A stretch of DNA of 64,000 nt from the NCBI RefSeq assembly GCF_000771745.2, contig NZ_JPSL02000039.1:487923-551922 (forward strand). The letters run 5' to 3'. The notes under the pieces were generated by a model, which searched no databases, had not been told where the DNA came from, and saw only the letters and a list, made by a program, of their open reading frames with translations. Positions within the stretch are counted from its first letter, which is position 1; every line of letters starts with the position of its first letter. The position numbers and the translations under genes were made by a program. Of the stretch, positions 34,062 through 42,512 are shown piece by piece. The stretch comes from Thermus filiformis. Its GTDB lineage: Bacteria; Deinococcota; Deinococci; Deinococcales; Thermaceae.

Positions 34062-35076
34062 GTCCCCTCCACATGAGGTACAGGAAGAAGGGCCCCCCCA
34101 GGAGGGTGGTCACCACCCCCACGGGCAGCTCCGCGGGCCGGGTGAGGGTGCGGGCCAGGAGGTCGGCGAGGACCAGGAAGGCCGCCCCGCCCAGGAAGGA
34201 GGCGGGCAGGAGGACCCGGTAGTCCTCCCCCAGAAGCCTCCGCAAAAGGTGAGGGGTGATGAGGCCCACGAAGCCGATGATCCCCGCCTGGGCCACGGCC
34301 GCCGCGGTCAGGAGGGCCACCAGGGCGATGAGGAGGAGCTTCAGGGCCTCGAGGGGCAGGCCCAGGCTCCTCGCCACCTCCTCCCCCAGGGCCAAAGCGT
34401 TCAGCACCCGGCCGAAGAGGAAAAGGGGAAAGGCCAGGAGGACGAAGAGGAAGAGGGCCCTCACCCCCGGCCAGCCCATAAAGGCCAGGTTGCCCAGGGT
34501 GTAGGCGAAGACGGCCCGCACCCGGTCCGCGTCCTGGAGCATCAGGTAGGTGGTCAGGCCGGTGAAGACGCTCCCCACCACCACCCCCGCCAGAACCAGG
34601 TCGTGGGTCCGGGCCGTCCCCCCGGCCAGGACCAGGGTGAGGCCCACCGCGAGGAGGGCCCCCAGAAACCCCGCAAAGGTGGCGGAGAAGGGGAGGCCGG
34701 AAAAGACCGCGTGCTGGGCGAAGGCCGGGGAAAGGGCCCCCACCAGGACCGCGTACACCGTCACCCCCAAAGCCGCCCCGGAGGCGGAGCCCATCAGGTA
34801 GGGATCGGCCAGGGGGTTACGAAAGAGGCCCTGGAAGGCCGCCCCCGAAAGGGCCAAGGCCGCCCCCACCAGCGCCCCCCCCAGGACCCGGGGAAGGCGG
34901 AGCTCGGTGAGGACGGGGTTGTCCGAAAGGCCCAGAAGGGCCCGCACCGCCTCGCCCGCCGGGACGGGGACCGCCCCCACCCCCACCCCGAGGACCAGGG
35001 CGAAGAGGAGGAAGAGGAGGAGGCCGGCCAGGGCCAGGCCCCGCCGGAGGAGGGGGCGGGCGCGGCTTCCGGTCAT
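34048..35076 (-). CDS. btuC: Cobalamin ABC transporter permease
   Basis: 342-aa FecCD-family permease with about 10 hydrophobic helices. Family markers: LRLPRVLGGALVGAALALSGAAFQGLFRNPLADPYLMGSASGAALG (several adjoining conserved blocks), GVVVGSVFTGLTTYLM, LGNLAFMGW and the GIIGFVGLITPHLLRRLLGEDYRVLLPASFLGGAAFL coupling region. It overlaps btuF by 4 nt and btuD by 14 nt. Confidence 0.93.
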   Translation of the reverse strand: MTGSRARPLLRRGLALAGLLLFLLFALVLGVGVGAVPVPAGEAVRALLGLSDNPVLTELRLPRVLGGALVGAALALSGAAFQGLFRNPLADPYLMGSASGAALGVTVYAVLVGALSPAFAQHAVFSGLPFSATFAGFLGALLAVGLTLVLAGGTARTHDLVLAGVVVGSVFTGLTTYLMLQDADRVRAVFAYTLGNLAFMGWPGVRALFLFVLLAFPLFLFGRVLNALALGEEVARSLGLPLEALKLLLIALVALLTAAAVAQAGIIGFVGLITPHLLRRLLGEDYRVLLPASFLGGAAFLVLADLLARTLTRPAELPVGVVTTLLGGPFFLYLMWRGRGRA

Positions 35077-35924
35077 CTGTGGAAGCAGTCCACCAGGAGG
35101 CGGAGGCCCTGGGCCACCCGGGGGCCGGGCCGGGAGAGGAGGTTGTCCTGCTCCCCCGTGTAGACGCAGATCCGGCCCTCCCTCACCGCCTTCACCCGGT
35201 CAAAGCCGGGTCGGCTCTTAAGGACGCGCTCCGCGTCCGGGTAGGTGGCCACGATGACCTCGGGGTCCTTCTCCACCACGAACTCCGGGCTGATCTTGGG
35301 GAAGAGGCCGAGCTCTTTGGGGACGATGTTCACCCCCCGGGCCTTCTGGATGAGCACGCCGATGAAGGAGTCCGGCCCCACGGTGTAGGGGGTGGGGTCA
35401 ATCTCGTAGTAGACCCGAGGCCGGGTCTTGGCCTTGGCCGCCCGGGCCTCCTCCTGGTAGACCTCCTTCTGGATCCGGGCCACCAGCCGCTCCCCCTCGG
35501 CCTCCCGGCCCAAAAGCCGGGCCAGGGCCCGAACGGTCCGGAAGATGTCCTCGTAGGTCTCGGTGCGCACCACGTAGACGGTGAGGCCCGCCCGCTCCAG
35601 GGTCTCGTACAGCTTTCCGTACTTGGAGACGACGACCAGGTCGGGCTTCAGGGAGACGATGAGCTCGGGGTTGGGGTTGTACAGCCCCCCCGCCTTGGGC
35701 AGGCGCTTCACCTCCTCGGGGAAGTCGGAGTAGTCGTCCGTGGCCACCAGGAGGCCGCAGGCCCCCAGGGCGCAGAGGGTCTCGGTGGCCGAGGGGAGCA
35801 TGCTCACCACCCGCTTGGGCGGGGCCTTCAGGGTGACGCTCCGCCCCAGGTCGTCTTTGACCGTAAGGGGGAAAGCCAGGGCGATGGCCAAAAGAACCGA
35901 AAGAACCGCCAGAATCCGTTTCAC
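35073..35924 (-). CDS. btuF: Cobalamin-binding periplasmic protein
   Basis: 283-aa binding protein of the BtuF/FecB type. Signal peptide KRILAVLSVLLAIALAFP, then VKDDLGRSVTLKAPPKRVVSMLPSATETLCALGA (family entry motif) and PNPELIVSLKPDLVVVSKYG, ending in a second lobe with YTVGPDSFIGVLIQKARGVNIV. The start is GTG 35924 with GGAGGTAGG just upstream; the frame stays open much further but that DNA is the riboswitch. First gene of the btuFCD operon and the direct target of the B12 switch. Confidence 0.93.
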   Translation of the reverse strand: MKRILAVLSVLLAIALAFPLTVKDDLGRSVTLKAPPKRVVSMLPSATETLCALGACGLLVATDDYSDFPEEVKRLPKAGGLYNPNPELIVSLKPDLVVVSKYGKLYETLERAGLTVYVVRTETYEDIFRTVRALARLLGREAEGERLVARIQKEVYQEEARAAKAKTRPRVYYEIDPTPYTVGPDSFIGVLIQKARGVNIVPKELGLFPKISPEFVVEKDPEVIVATYPDAERVLKSRPGFDRVKAVREGRICVYTGEQDNLLSRPGPRVAQGLRLLVDCFHR

Positions 35925-35925
35925 G

Positions 35926-35999
35926 CCTACCTCCTTCCGGCCCGCCGGGCCCCCGGGACGGGGAGGTAGGGCGAAGCCCCTGCCGGAGCGGCAGGGGCT
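35926..35999 (-). promoter_or_regulatory. Expression platform of the cobalamin riboswitch (RBS-sequestering helix)
   Basis: In the mRNA a perfect 11-bp hairpin (35999 to 35975, loop CTC) is followed by CCTACCTCC (complement of 35962-35970), which is the exact 9-nt complement of the btuF ribosome binding site GGAGGTAGG (complement of 35926-35934). Pairing would hide the site and stop translation. No T tract follows the 11-bp hairpin, which argues against transcription termination. Confidence 0.65.
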
Positions 36000-36067
36000 G
36001 AACGGGCTCAGACCCCCACGGCTCCCCCTTCCTCGAGAGGTGCCCCCCTGGGGACGGGGGGCGGCCC

Positions 36068-36191
36068 TGGCAGGTATTCGGGCTTCCGGCCAAGACGCGG
36101 GGCTCGAGGCTGGGCCGGTTACCGTTGCGGGACAGCGCCGGACTCTCACCGGACTTCCCCACTTTAAGCCTGGACTACGCGCCCAGGCACC
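36068..36191 (-). promoter_or_regulatory. Cobalamin (B12) riboswitch aptamer
   Basis: On the minus strand the conserved order of the Cobalamin riboswitch is seen: GGTGCC at the 5' end, the GGGAAGTCCGGTGAGAGTCC block, GCGCTGTCCCGCAACGGTAA (B12 core), the GAGCC-like arm, GGAAGCCCGAATACCTGCC at the 3' end. It lies about 145 nt before btuF in the same direction. It normally represses import genes when adenosyl- or other cobalamin is abundant. Confidence 0.95.
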
Positions 36192-36247
36192 AGGGCGTTC
36201 TAAGGACCCGGGTTTTAGAGCCCTAGCGGGCCTCGGCCCTAAGGCTA

Positions 36248-36289
36248 CACCCACCGCCTTCCCGGGGGCAAGCCCCCGGGGAGTGGGTG
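36248..36289. repeat. Strong nested hairpin upstream of the B12 riboswitch
   Basis: Inner 20-nt palindrome CCCGGGGGC-aa-GCCCCCGGG (36261-36280) inside an outer 7-bp stem CACCCAC (36248-36254) / GTGGGTG (36283-36289). The region 36192-36307 holds no gene. It may end read-through between the btu promoter region and the mraZ side; I see no convincing promoter hexamers for btu here. Confidence 0.5.
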
Positions 36290-36297
36290 GAGGGTGG

Positions 36298-37462
36298 GAC
36301 CCAAGTGCAGACTTGACCGCTATTCGTCCCTTGGTGTAGACAAGAGGACATGAAGCTCAAAGAGGCCTTGACCAAGATCCCCGACCCCCGCGCCCAAAAC
36401 CGGCAGTACCCCCTCTGGGGACTCCTGGGCCTCATCCTGGTGGCCTTCCTTTGCCGCGTAGACTCCCTTCGCGGTGTCGCCCGCTTCGCCCGCGAAAACC
36501 CTGAGCTTCTCCCCCTCCTGGGCCTGCGTAAGCCCCCAGGCCACTACACCGTGACCACCATCCTGCACCGCCTGGACCCTCAGGACCTTCAGGAGGCTTT
36601 GCGCTCCGTCTTCCCGGAAGCCGATCTCGCAGCGGTCCTCGTCGCCGACGGGAAGGTCCTGAGGAACAGCCGCAAGGGGAACGCTCCCCAGGTCAAGCTG
36701 GTGGAGGTGCTCGCCCTTCACCTGCACACCACCCTGGCCCAGGCCCGGGCAGAGGGGAGGGAGAGCGAGGCCCTTCTGGAGCTCCTCGGGCGCCTTGGGG
36801 CCGAGGGGCTTGCGGGAAGGCTGGTGGTGGGGGACGCGGGCTACCTGTACCCGAAGGTCGCCCGGAAGGTGGTGGAAAAAGGGGGGACTACCTCTTCGTC
36901 CTGAAGGGCAACCAGGGGGAGCTTTTGGAGTGGACGGAGGAGGTCTTCAAGGGGATGGAAGAGAAGCGCCTTCCCGGGGAGACAGAAGCTGAGTGGCGGG
37001 GGGAGCGGGATGGAGAGGTATGGACCTATCGGGTGTGGGCTTCTCCCCACTTGCCGGAGGAGATACGGGCCTTTCCCGGGGCGAGGCAGGTGGTGCGGTT
37101 GGAGCGGGTGGTGGTGCACAAGGGGACGGGGGAGGTGCGGAGGACGCTGAGCCATGCCCTGACGAGTTTGGGGCCGGAGGTGGCGGATGCGAGGCGGCTT
37201 GGGGAGTTGCTGGTAGCCCGGTGGGGGATAGAGAACGGTTCCTTCTGGGTGCGGGACGTGCTCTTCAAGGAAGATGCCTGCCAGGTGCGCAGGGTGGGGG
37301 CACAGGTGTTGGCGGTGCTTCGGGCCTTTCTGGTGTCGCTGTTGCACCGGGAGGGGATTAGGCAAAAGAAGGCGGCCCTAGAGGCTTTCTCCTTCCATCC
37401 CCTCTCCGCCCTCAGGTTCCTGGGGCTTTATGCGTCATAGCGGTCAAGTCTGGACCCAAGTG
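36298..37462 (+). mobile_element. ISAs1-family insertion sequence with 10-bp target duplication
   Basis: The element proper is 36308-37452 (1,145 bp). Its ends are 16-bp perfect inverted repeats, CAGACTTGACCGCTAT at 36308-36323 and the complement at 37437-37452. It is flanked by an identical 10-bp direct repeat GACCCAAGTG (36298-36307 and 37453-37462), the size expected for this family. One transposase gene fills it. The intact repeats and duplication point to a recent insertion between the btu operon leader and mraZ. Confidence 0.95.
36350..37440 (+). CDS. ISAs1-family transposase in two frames (-1 shift at A5G6)
   Basis: DDE transposase of about 363 residues if the frames are joined. N-part 36350-36904 has VVADGKVLRNSRKGN (first Asp) and VVGDAGYLYPKVARKVVEKGG (second Asp); the C-part continues in the -1 frame from DYLFVLKGNQGELLEW and ends with ENGSFWVRDVLFKEDACQVR (catalytic Glu, matching the ENxLHWxLDVxFxED signature of ISAs1). 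The frames meet at AAAAAGGGGGG (36876-36886): one extra G or a -1 slip restores the family sequence. It could be programmed slippage or an inactivating 1-bp deletion. The stop lies inside the right inverted repeat. Confidence 0.85.
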
Positions 37463-37506
37463 GGAGGGAGTGGAAATCTGTGGGAGATCTGTGGTATACT
37501 CCCGGC
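37461..37506 (+). promoter_or_regulatory. mraZ promoter with MraZ-type boxes
   Basis: TGGGA (37461), TGGAA (37471) and TGGGA (37481) are spaced exactly 10 bp apart, the TGGGN-N5 direct-repeat pattern bound by MraZ in other bacteria. A promoter overlaps them: TGGAAA (37471-37476), 18-bp spacer, TATACT (37495-37500). A 7-bp stem CCAGGAA/TTCCTGG (37506-37523) would form the 5' end of the mRNA. The first box touches the IS target duplication. Confidence 0.8.
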
Positions 37507-37576
37507 CAGGAAAACCTTCCTGGGGAAGGGAAGGCCCCGCGTAGGCCGCCCTCGGGCGAGTGGGAGAAGGTGGGAG

Positions 37577-38011
37577 ATGCCTTTCGGGGAGTACCAGTAC
37601 AGCCTGGACGACAAAGGCCGGGTGGTCATCCCCCAGCCCTTCCGGGACTTCCTCGAGGACGGCCTGGTCCTCACCCGGGGGATGGAGGGGTGCCTGTACG
37701 TCTTCCCCACCTCCGCCTGGAGGAAGATCGAGGAGCAGCTGGTCCACCTCCCCCTCATAGACGACCAGGCGCGGGCCTTCGTCCGCTTCTTCTACTCCGG
37801 GGCCCACAAGACCCGGATGGACAGCGCCTCCCGCGTCCTCATCCCCCCGCCCCTGCGCCAGTTCGCCGGGCTGGAGGAAGGGGGGGAGGTGGTGGTGGCG
37901 GGCGCCCCGGGAAGGCTGGAGATCTGGAGCCAAGAGCGGTGGTGGCAGACGATTCAAAAGATTATGGAAAACCCGCCCGCCCCGGAGGCCTTGAAGGGGC
38001 TGGTGGGATGA
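37577..38011 (+). CDS. mraZ: Transcriptional regulator MraZ
   Basis: 144-aa double SpoVT/AbrB-like DNA-binding protein, regulator of the division and cell wall cluster. Both halves have the MraZ motif D-x-K/S-x-R-[VL]-x-[IL]-P: LDDKGRVVIPQPFRDFLEDGLVL and MDSASRVLIPPPLRQFAGLE. Start ATG 37577 (PFGEYQYSLDDKGR). Two further TGGGA boxes at 10-bp period (37561, 37571) sit right before the start and may serve both as operator and as ribosome binding site. rsmH follows after 12 nt. Confidence 0.95.
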   Translation: MPFGEYQYSLDDKGRVVIPQPFRDFLEDGLVLTRGMEGCLYVFPTSAWRKIEEQLVHLPLIDDQARAFVRFFYSGAHKTRMDSASRVLIPPPLRQFAGLEEGGEVVVAGAPGRLEIWSQERWWQTIQKIMENPPAPEALKGLVG

Positions 38012-38874
<863 letters not shown>

Positions 38875-38875
<1 letters not shown>

Positions 38876-39120
38876 TGCGCTCCCTCTGGCGCTGGGGCCT
38901 CCTCTACGCTTTGGGCCTTCTCCTCCTGGCGGGCCTCGGGCATCGCAACCAGATGGAGGCCCGCTCCCTGCGGGCCATGAAGGGGGAGCTGGAAAGGCTT
39001 AAGGCGGAGGAGGTGCGGCTTTTGAAGGCGGCCCTCCTCTCGGCCCGGCCCCTGGAGGTCCTGCGCTGGGCCCAAAAGCGGGGGTTCGTCCCCATGAGCG
39101 AGGGGAGGTGGGGGCAGTGA
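38875..39120 (+). CDS. ftsL: FtsL-like division protein
   Basis: 81-aa bitopic membrane protein: short cytoplasmic N-terminus, one helix at about 6-23 (RWGLLYALGLLLLAGLGH), then a heptad-like coil (RSLRAMKGELERLKAEEVRLLKAA) and a C-terminal RPLEVLRWAQKRGFVPM segment. Sequence identity to FtsL is always low, so the call rests on size, topology and place between rsmH and ftsI, which is the invariant position of ftsL. It overlaps rsmH by 1 nt and ftsI by 4 nt. Confidence 0.8.
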
Positions 39121-40451
39121 AGGAAAGGACCGAGGCCCTGGGCGTAAGCCGGGTCCACCTCCTGCTCCTTTCGGGGCTGGCCTACCTCCTCCTTTTGGGC
39201 TACGGGGTCTACGCCCTGGTCCAGGCGGGGCCCAGGCCCGTCCTTCTCCCTCCGCCCTCCGCCCCCCTGCGGGGCAACCTCTACGCGGAGGACGGCACCC
39301 CCCTGGCCCTGACCCTGGAAGGGGAGCGGTTCTACCCCCTGGGGGAGAGCATGAGCCAGCTTTTGGGCTTCGGGGAACGGGGGGGGCTGCGGGGCCTCGA
39401 GGGCCTGGAGAAGGACCTGGAGGGCCTTCTGAGCCAGGGCCGCTCCGTCACCCTCACCCTGGACCCCTGGGTCCAGGCCATGGCGGAGAGGGCCCTTTGG
39501 GAAGGGGTCCAGAAGAGCGGGGCCGAGTTCGGAAGCCTGGTGGTCCTGGCTCCGGACGGCCGCCTCCTGGCGGTGGCCAACGGCCCCGCCTTTGACCCCA
39601 CCGCTCCCCGGAAGGACCCCAGCCGGGACGTCTCCTGGCGCAACCACGCCTTTTTGGTGCCCCTCGAGCCCGGCTCCACCATGAAGGCCCTTACCGCCGC
39701 CATGCTCCTGGAGGAGGGGGTGGCCAGCCTCCAGACCCCCGTGGAGGCCCCCATGGCCCGGCGGGTGGACGGGTGGACCATCAACGACGTGGTCCCCCAT
39801 CCGCCCCGCCTCACCCTGAAGGAGGTCCTGAAGTACTCCTCCAACGTGGGGATCAGCACCCTGGCGGAAGGCCTGAAGAAGGAGCGCTTCTTCGCCTATA
39901 TGGAGAAGCTCCACCTCACCGACCCCAGGCCCCTGGAGGGGGTCCGGGTGGCCCGGCCCCTCTACGAGCCCCCCGGGGCCTGGAGCCGGGCCGCCTACGC
40001 CAACCACACCTTCGGCCAGGGCTTCCTGATCACCCCCCTGCACCTGGCCGCCGCCTTCAACGCCCTGGTGGACGGGAGCTACCACCGGCCCTACCTCTTT
40101 CCGGGGGGCGGGGGCGCCGAGCCGGTCTTCTCGCCCCAGGTGGCCCAGACCCTGCGCCAGGCCCTGGCGGAGATCGCCGTCCCCCAGGCCCGGCTTACCG
40201 GCTACGCCCTGGGGGGCAAGACGGGGACGGCCCAGGTGGTGGTCCGGGGCCGGTACTCCCGCGAGGTCTACACCGCCTGGTTCGCGGGCTTCGTCCCGGC
40301 GGACCGGCCCCTAGCCACGGTGGTGGTGGCCCTCTACCACCCCAAGGGGCAGATCCACGGGTCCCAGGTGGCGGCCCCCGTCTTCCGGGCCTTCGCCTCG
40401 AGCTTTTTGGCCTACAAGGGGGTGCGGCCCGTGTATGCTGAGGGGCGGTGA
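39117..40451 (+). CDS. ftsI: Septal penicillin-binding protein (transpeptidase FtsI/PBP3)
   Basis: 444-aa class B PBP that cross-links septal peptidoglycan. Membrane anchor at about 13-36 (HLLLLSGLAYLLLLGYGVYAL). Catalytic motifs: S187-T-M-K190 (EPGSTMKAL), SSN near 240 (KYSSNVGIS) and KTGT near 368 (GGKTGTAQVV). It is clearly shorter than E. coli FtsI (588 aa) because the N-terminal non-catalytic domain is reduced and the C-terminal tail is absent. GTG 39117 with GGAGG 8 nt upstream is preferred to GTG 39108. murE, which usually follows ftsI, is missing here. Confidence 0.93.
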   Translation: MKERTEALGVSRVHLLLLSGLAYLLLLGYGVYALVQAGPRPVLLPPPSAPLRGNLYAEDGTPLALTLEGERFYPLGESMSQLLGFGERGGLRGLEGLEKDLEGLLSQGRSVTLTLDPWVQAMAERALWEGVQKSGAEFGSLVVLAPDGRLLAVANGPAFDPTAPRKDPSRDVSWRNHAFLVPLEPGSTMKALTAAMLLEEGVASLQTPVEAPMARRVDGWTINDVVPHPPRLTLKEVLKYSSNVGISTLAEGLKKERFFAYMEKLHLTDPRPLEGVRVARPLYEPPGAWSRAAYANHTFGQGFLITPLHLAAAFNALVDGSYHRPYLFPGGGGAEPVFSPQVAQTLRQALAEIAVPQARLTGYALGGKTGTAQVVVRGRYSREVYTAWFAGFVPADRPLATVVVALYHPKGQIHGSQVAAPVFRAFASSFLAYKGVRPVYAEGR

Positions 40452-40458
40452 GTGGGTT

Positions 40459-41733
40459 GTGCATGATGTGTACGTTAGGGAAATAACGCCGGACTGGGTG
40501 GCCGAGGCCACGGGGGGCCGGCTCCACCCTGGGGGCAGGCCGGTCAGGGACCTGGTCTGGGACTCGAGGGAGGCGGGCCCCGGGGCCCTCTTCGTGGCCC
40601 TGCCGGGGAGGAGGACCCACGGCCGCCTCTTTGCCAAGGAAGCCCTGGCCCGGGGGGCCCACCTGGTCCTCTCGGACCGGCCGGGGAGGGCCACGGTGGA
40701 GGTGGAACGGCCCGAGGAGGCCCTGATCCGGCTCGGGGCCAGGCTGCGCGCCCTCTTCCCAGGAAGGGTGGTGGCCGTGGGGGGGAGCTCGGGCAAGACT
40801 ACCACCAAGGAGGCCATCGCCCAGGGGCTGGGCCTGGCCGCCCCCTGGGGGAACCAGAACACCGCCCCGCCCCTGGCCCGCTTCTTCCTCCGGCTGGACC
40901 CCAGGGCCGAGGGGGCGGTGGTGGAGCTGGGGATTGACCGGGTGGGGGAGATGGACGAGCTCATGGCGCTCGCCCAGCCCGACCTGGCCGTCCTCACCGC
41001 CCTAGGCGAGGAGCACCTGGAGGCCTTCCGGGACCTCAACACCGTCATCCGGGAGGAGGCCCGCCTCCTGAGGGCGCCCTCAAGCCTCGTCCACGAGGAG
41101 GCGGCCCGGCTTCTTCCGGACGGCCCCTACCCCACCTACGGCTTCCGGGAGGCCACCTTTTTGGGCCGGGACCTGGAGCTTCTCCCCGAAAGGAGCCGCT
41201 TCCGCTACCGGAGCCTCCGGGTGGAGATCCCCCACCCCGGCCTGGGGGCCGCCCTGGGCGGCCTGGCCGCTTTGGCGGTGGCCGAGGTCCTGGGCCTTCC
41301 CCTGGAGGAGGTGGCCGAAAGGCTCTTTCACCTGCGCCTCCCCCCAGGGCGGATGGAACGGAGGGAGCTTGGGGGGGTGGTCTTCCTGAACGACGCCTAC
41401 AACGCCAACCCCCTGTCCGTCCGGGCCGGCCTCCTGTGGCTCTCCCAGCAGCCGGGGAGGAAGTGGGCCGTCCTGGGGGAGATGCGGGAGCTTGGACCCG
41501 AGGCCCAGAGGCTCCACCTGGAGGTGGCGGAAGAGGCCATCCGGCTTGGGCTTTCCCCCCTCTTCCTGGGGCCCTTCGCCCGGGCGCAGGCCCGGCTGGG
41601 CGGGGCGTACGCGGAGAGCCTGGAGGAGGCCGTGGCCTGGCTGAAGGCCCGGGTGAGGCCGGGGGATTTGGTCTATCTGAAGGCCTCGAGGGCCGTGGGG
41701 CTGGAACGGATCCTGGACCTATGGAAGGACTGA
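40459..41733 (+). CDS. murF: UDP-MurNAc-tripeptide D-Ala-D-Ala ligase MurF
   Basis: Mur ligase of about 424 aa adding D-Ala-D-Ala to the peptidoglycan precursor. Motifs: DSREAGPGALFVAL, ATP loop VGGSSGKTTTKEAIAQGL, NTAPPLARFFL, ELGIDRVGEM, and FLNDAYNANPLSVRAGL. The start is uncertain: ATG 40435 overlaps ftsI by 17 nt, while GTG 40459 has GGTGA 7 nt upstream; another GTG is at 40468. The DNA at 40450-40490 is AT-richer than its surroundings. The 3' end overlaps the next gene by 13 nt. Confidence 0.92.
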   Translation: MHDVYVREITPDWVAEATGGRLHPGGRPVRDLVWDSREAGPGALFVALPGRRTHGRLFAKEALARGAHLVLSDRPGRATVEVERPEEALIRLGARLRALFPGRVVAVGGSSGKTTTKEAIAQGLGLAAPWGNQNTAPPLARFFLRLDPRAEGAVVELGIDRVGEMDELMALAQPDLAVLTALGEEHLEAFRDLNTVIREEARLLRAPSSLVHEEAARLLPDGPYPTYGFREATFLGRDLELLPERSRFRYRSLRVEIPHPGLGAALGGLAALAVAEVLGLPLEEVAERLFHLRLPPGRMERRELGGVVFLNDAYNANPLSVRAGLLWLSQQPGRKWAVLGEMRELGPEAQRLHLEVAEEAIRLGLSPLFLGPFARAQARLGGAYAESLEEAVAWLKARVRPGDLVYLKASRAVGLERILDLWKD

Positions 41734-42512
41734 GCGCCAGGCACCCTTTTCTGCCGTTTCCTTGGCACGCGTGGCCCCGCCAAGGGGTGGGGCACCTCTT
41801 CGGGAAGGGCCGGCGCGCCCTCCTGGGGGCCCTGGCCCCCCTCCTCCTCGCCTGCGCCCTCCAGACCGACCTTCCCCTCCGGGTCTACCCCGGGGGGTAC
41901 GCGGAGGGCCCCTACGTGGAGGGGAGGTTCCAGGCGGTCCTGCCCGGCCCTCCCCTCCTCCTGGACGCGGACGAGGCCGCCCTCTACGCCGCCTACCCCT
42001 TCCAGCTCTTGCGGATAAATGGGGGCCTGGAAAGCCTCCCCCTCCCCTCCACGCCCCTCTTCCTCCGGGCCCGCCCCCGGCTGGTGGTGGGCCTGGCCGA
42101 GGGGGTGTACACGGAGGAGGGCCTCTTCCCCTACCGGGCCAAGGACGCCCTCCTCCTGGACGGGCTCTACTACGTGAACGAGACCGGCCTGTACCGGGAA
42201 GGGGTCCGGCTCGAGGCGGGAGACTTCTGGCAGGTGGTGGCCCTGAAGGGGAAGGTCTACGCCCTGGGAGGGCGGCTCTACCGCCACCCGGACGGCCACA
42301 CCGCCCCCCTACCCCCGGGGCTTAAGAAGGCGGAGGCGGGCCTCGAGGCCCTCTTCCTCCTGGCGGAGGACGGGCTCTACCGGCTGGACGAGGAGGGCCG
42401 CGTCCTGGCCCACCGGCCGGGCCGGTTCCGCGACCTGGCGGTGGGGGATCTGGTCTACGCGGTGGAGGGGAACGGGCTCCGGCGGTTCTCCCTCCTTCTG
42501 GAGGAGCGATGA
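41721..42512 (+). CDS. Predicted lipoprotein of unknown function inside the dcw cluster
   Basis: 263-residue protein from ATG 41721 that does not belong to the standard cluster. The N-terminal third has a basic then hydrophobic stretch ending in LLLAC (GRRALLGALAPLLLAC), a good lipobox; a GTG at 41787 would place it directly as a signal peptide. The mature part is a series of short beta units with recurring LxxGLYxxxxxG..L and G-L/V-Y-R/E patterns (VGLAEGVYTEEGLF, DGLYYVNETGLYREG, KVYALGGRLYRHPDGH, EDGLYRLDEEGRVLAHRPG), as in beta-propellers. It overlaps murF and mraY, so it is firmly in the operon. Function unknown. Confidence 0.75.
   Translation: MEGLSARHPFLPFPWHAWPRQGVGHLFGKGRRALLGALAPLLLACALQTDLPLRVYPGGYAEGPYVEGRFQAVLPGPPLLLDADEAALYAAYPFQLLRINGGLESLPLPSTPLFLRARPRLVVGLAEGVYTEEGLFPYRAKDALLLDGLYYVNETGLYREGVRLEAGDFWQVVALKGKVYALGGRLYRHPDGHTAPLPPGLKKAEAGLEALFLLAEDGLYRLDEEGRVLAHRPGRFRDLAVGDLVYAVEGNGLRRFSLLLEER

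Noticed and set aside
36068..36254. Extended N-terminus of btuF reading through the leader
   Set aside because: The region is a clear B12 riboswitch, and a good ribosome site and signal peptide begin at 35924.
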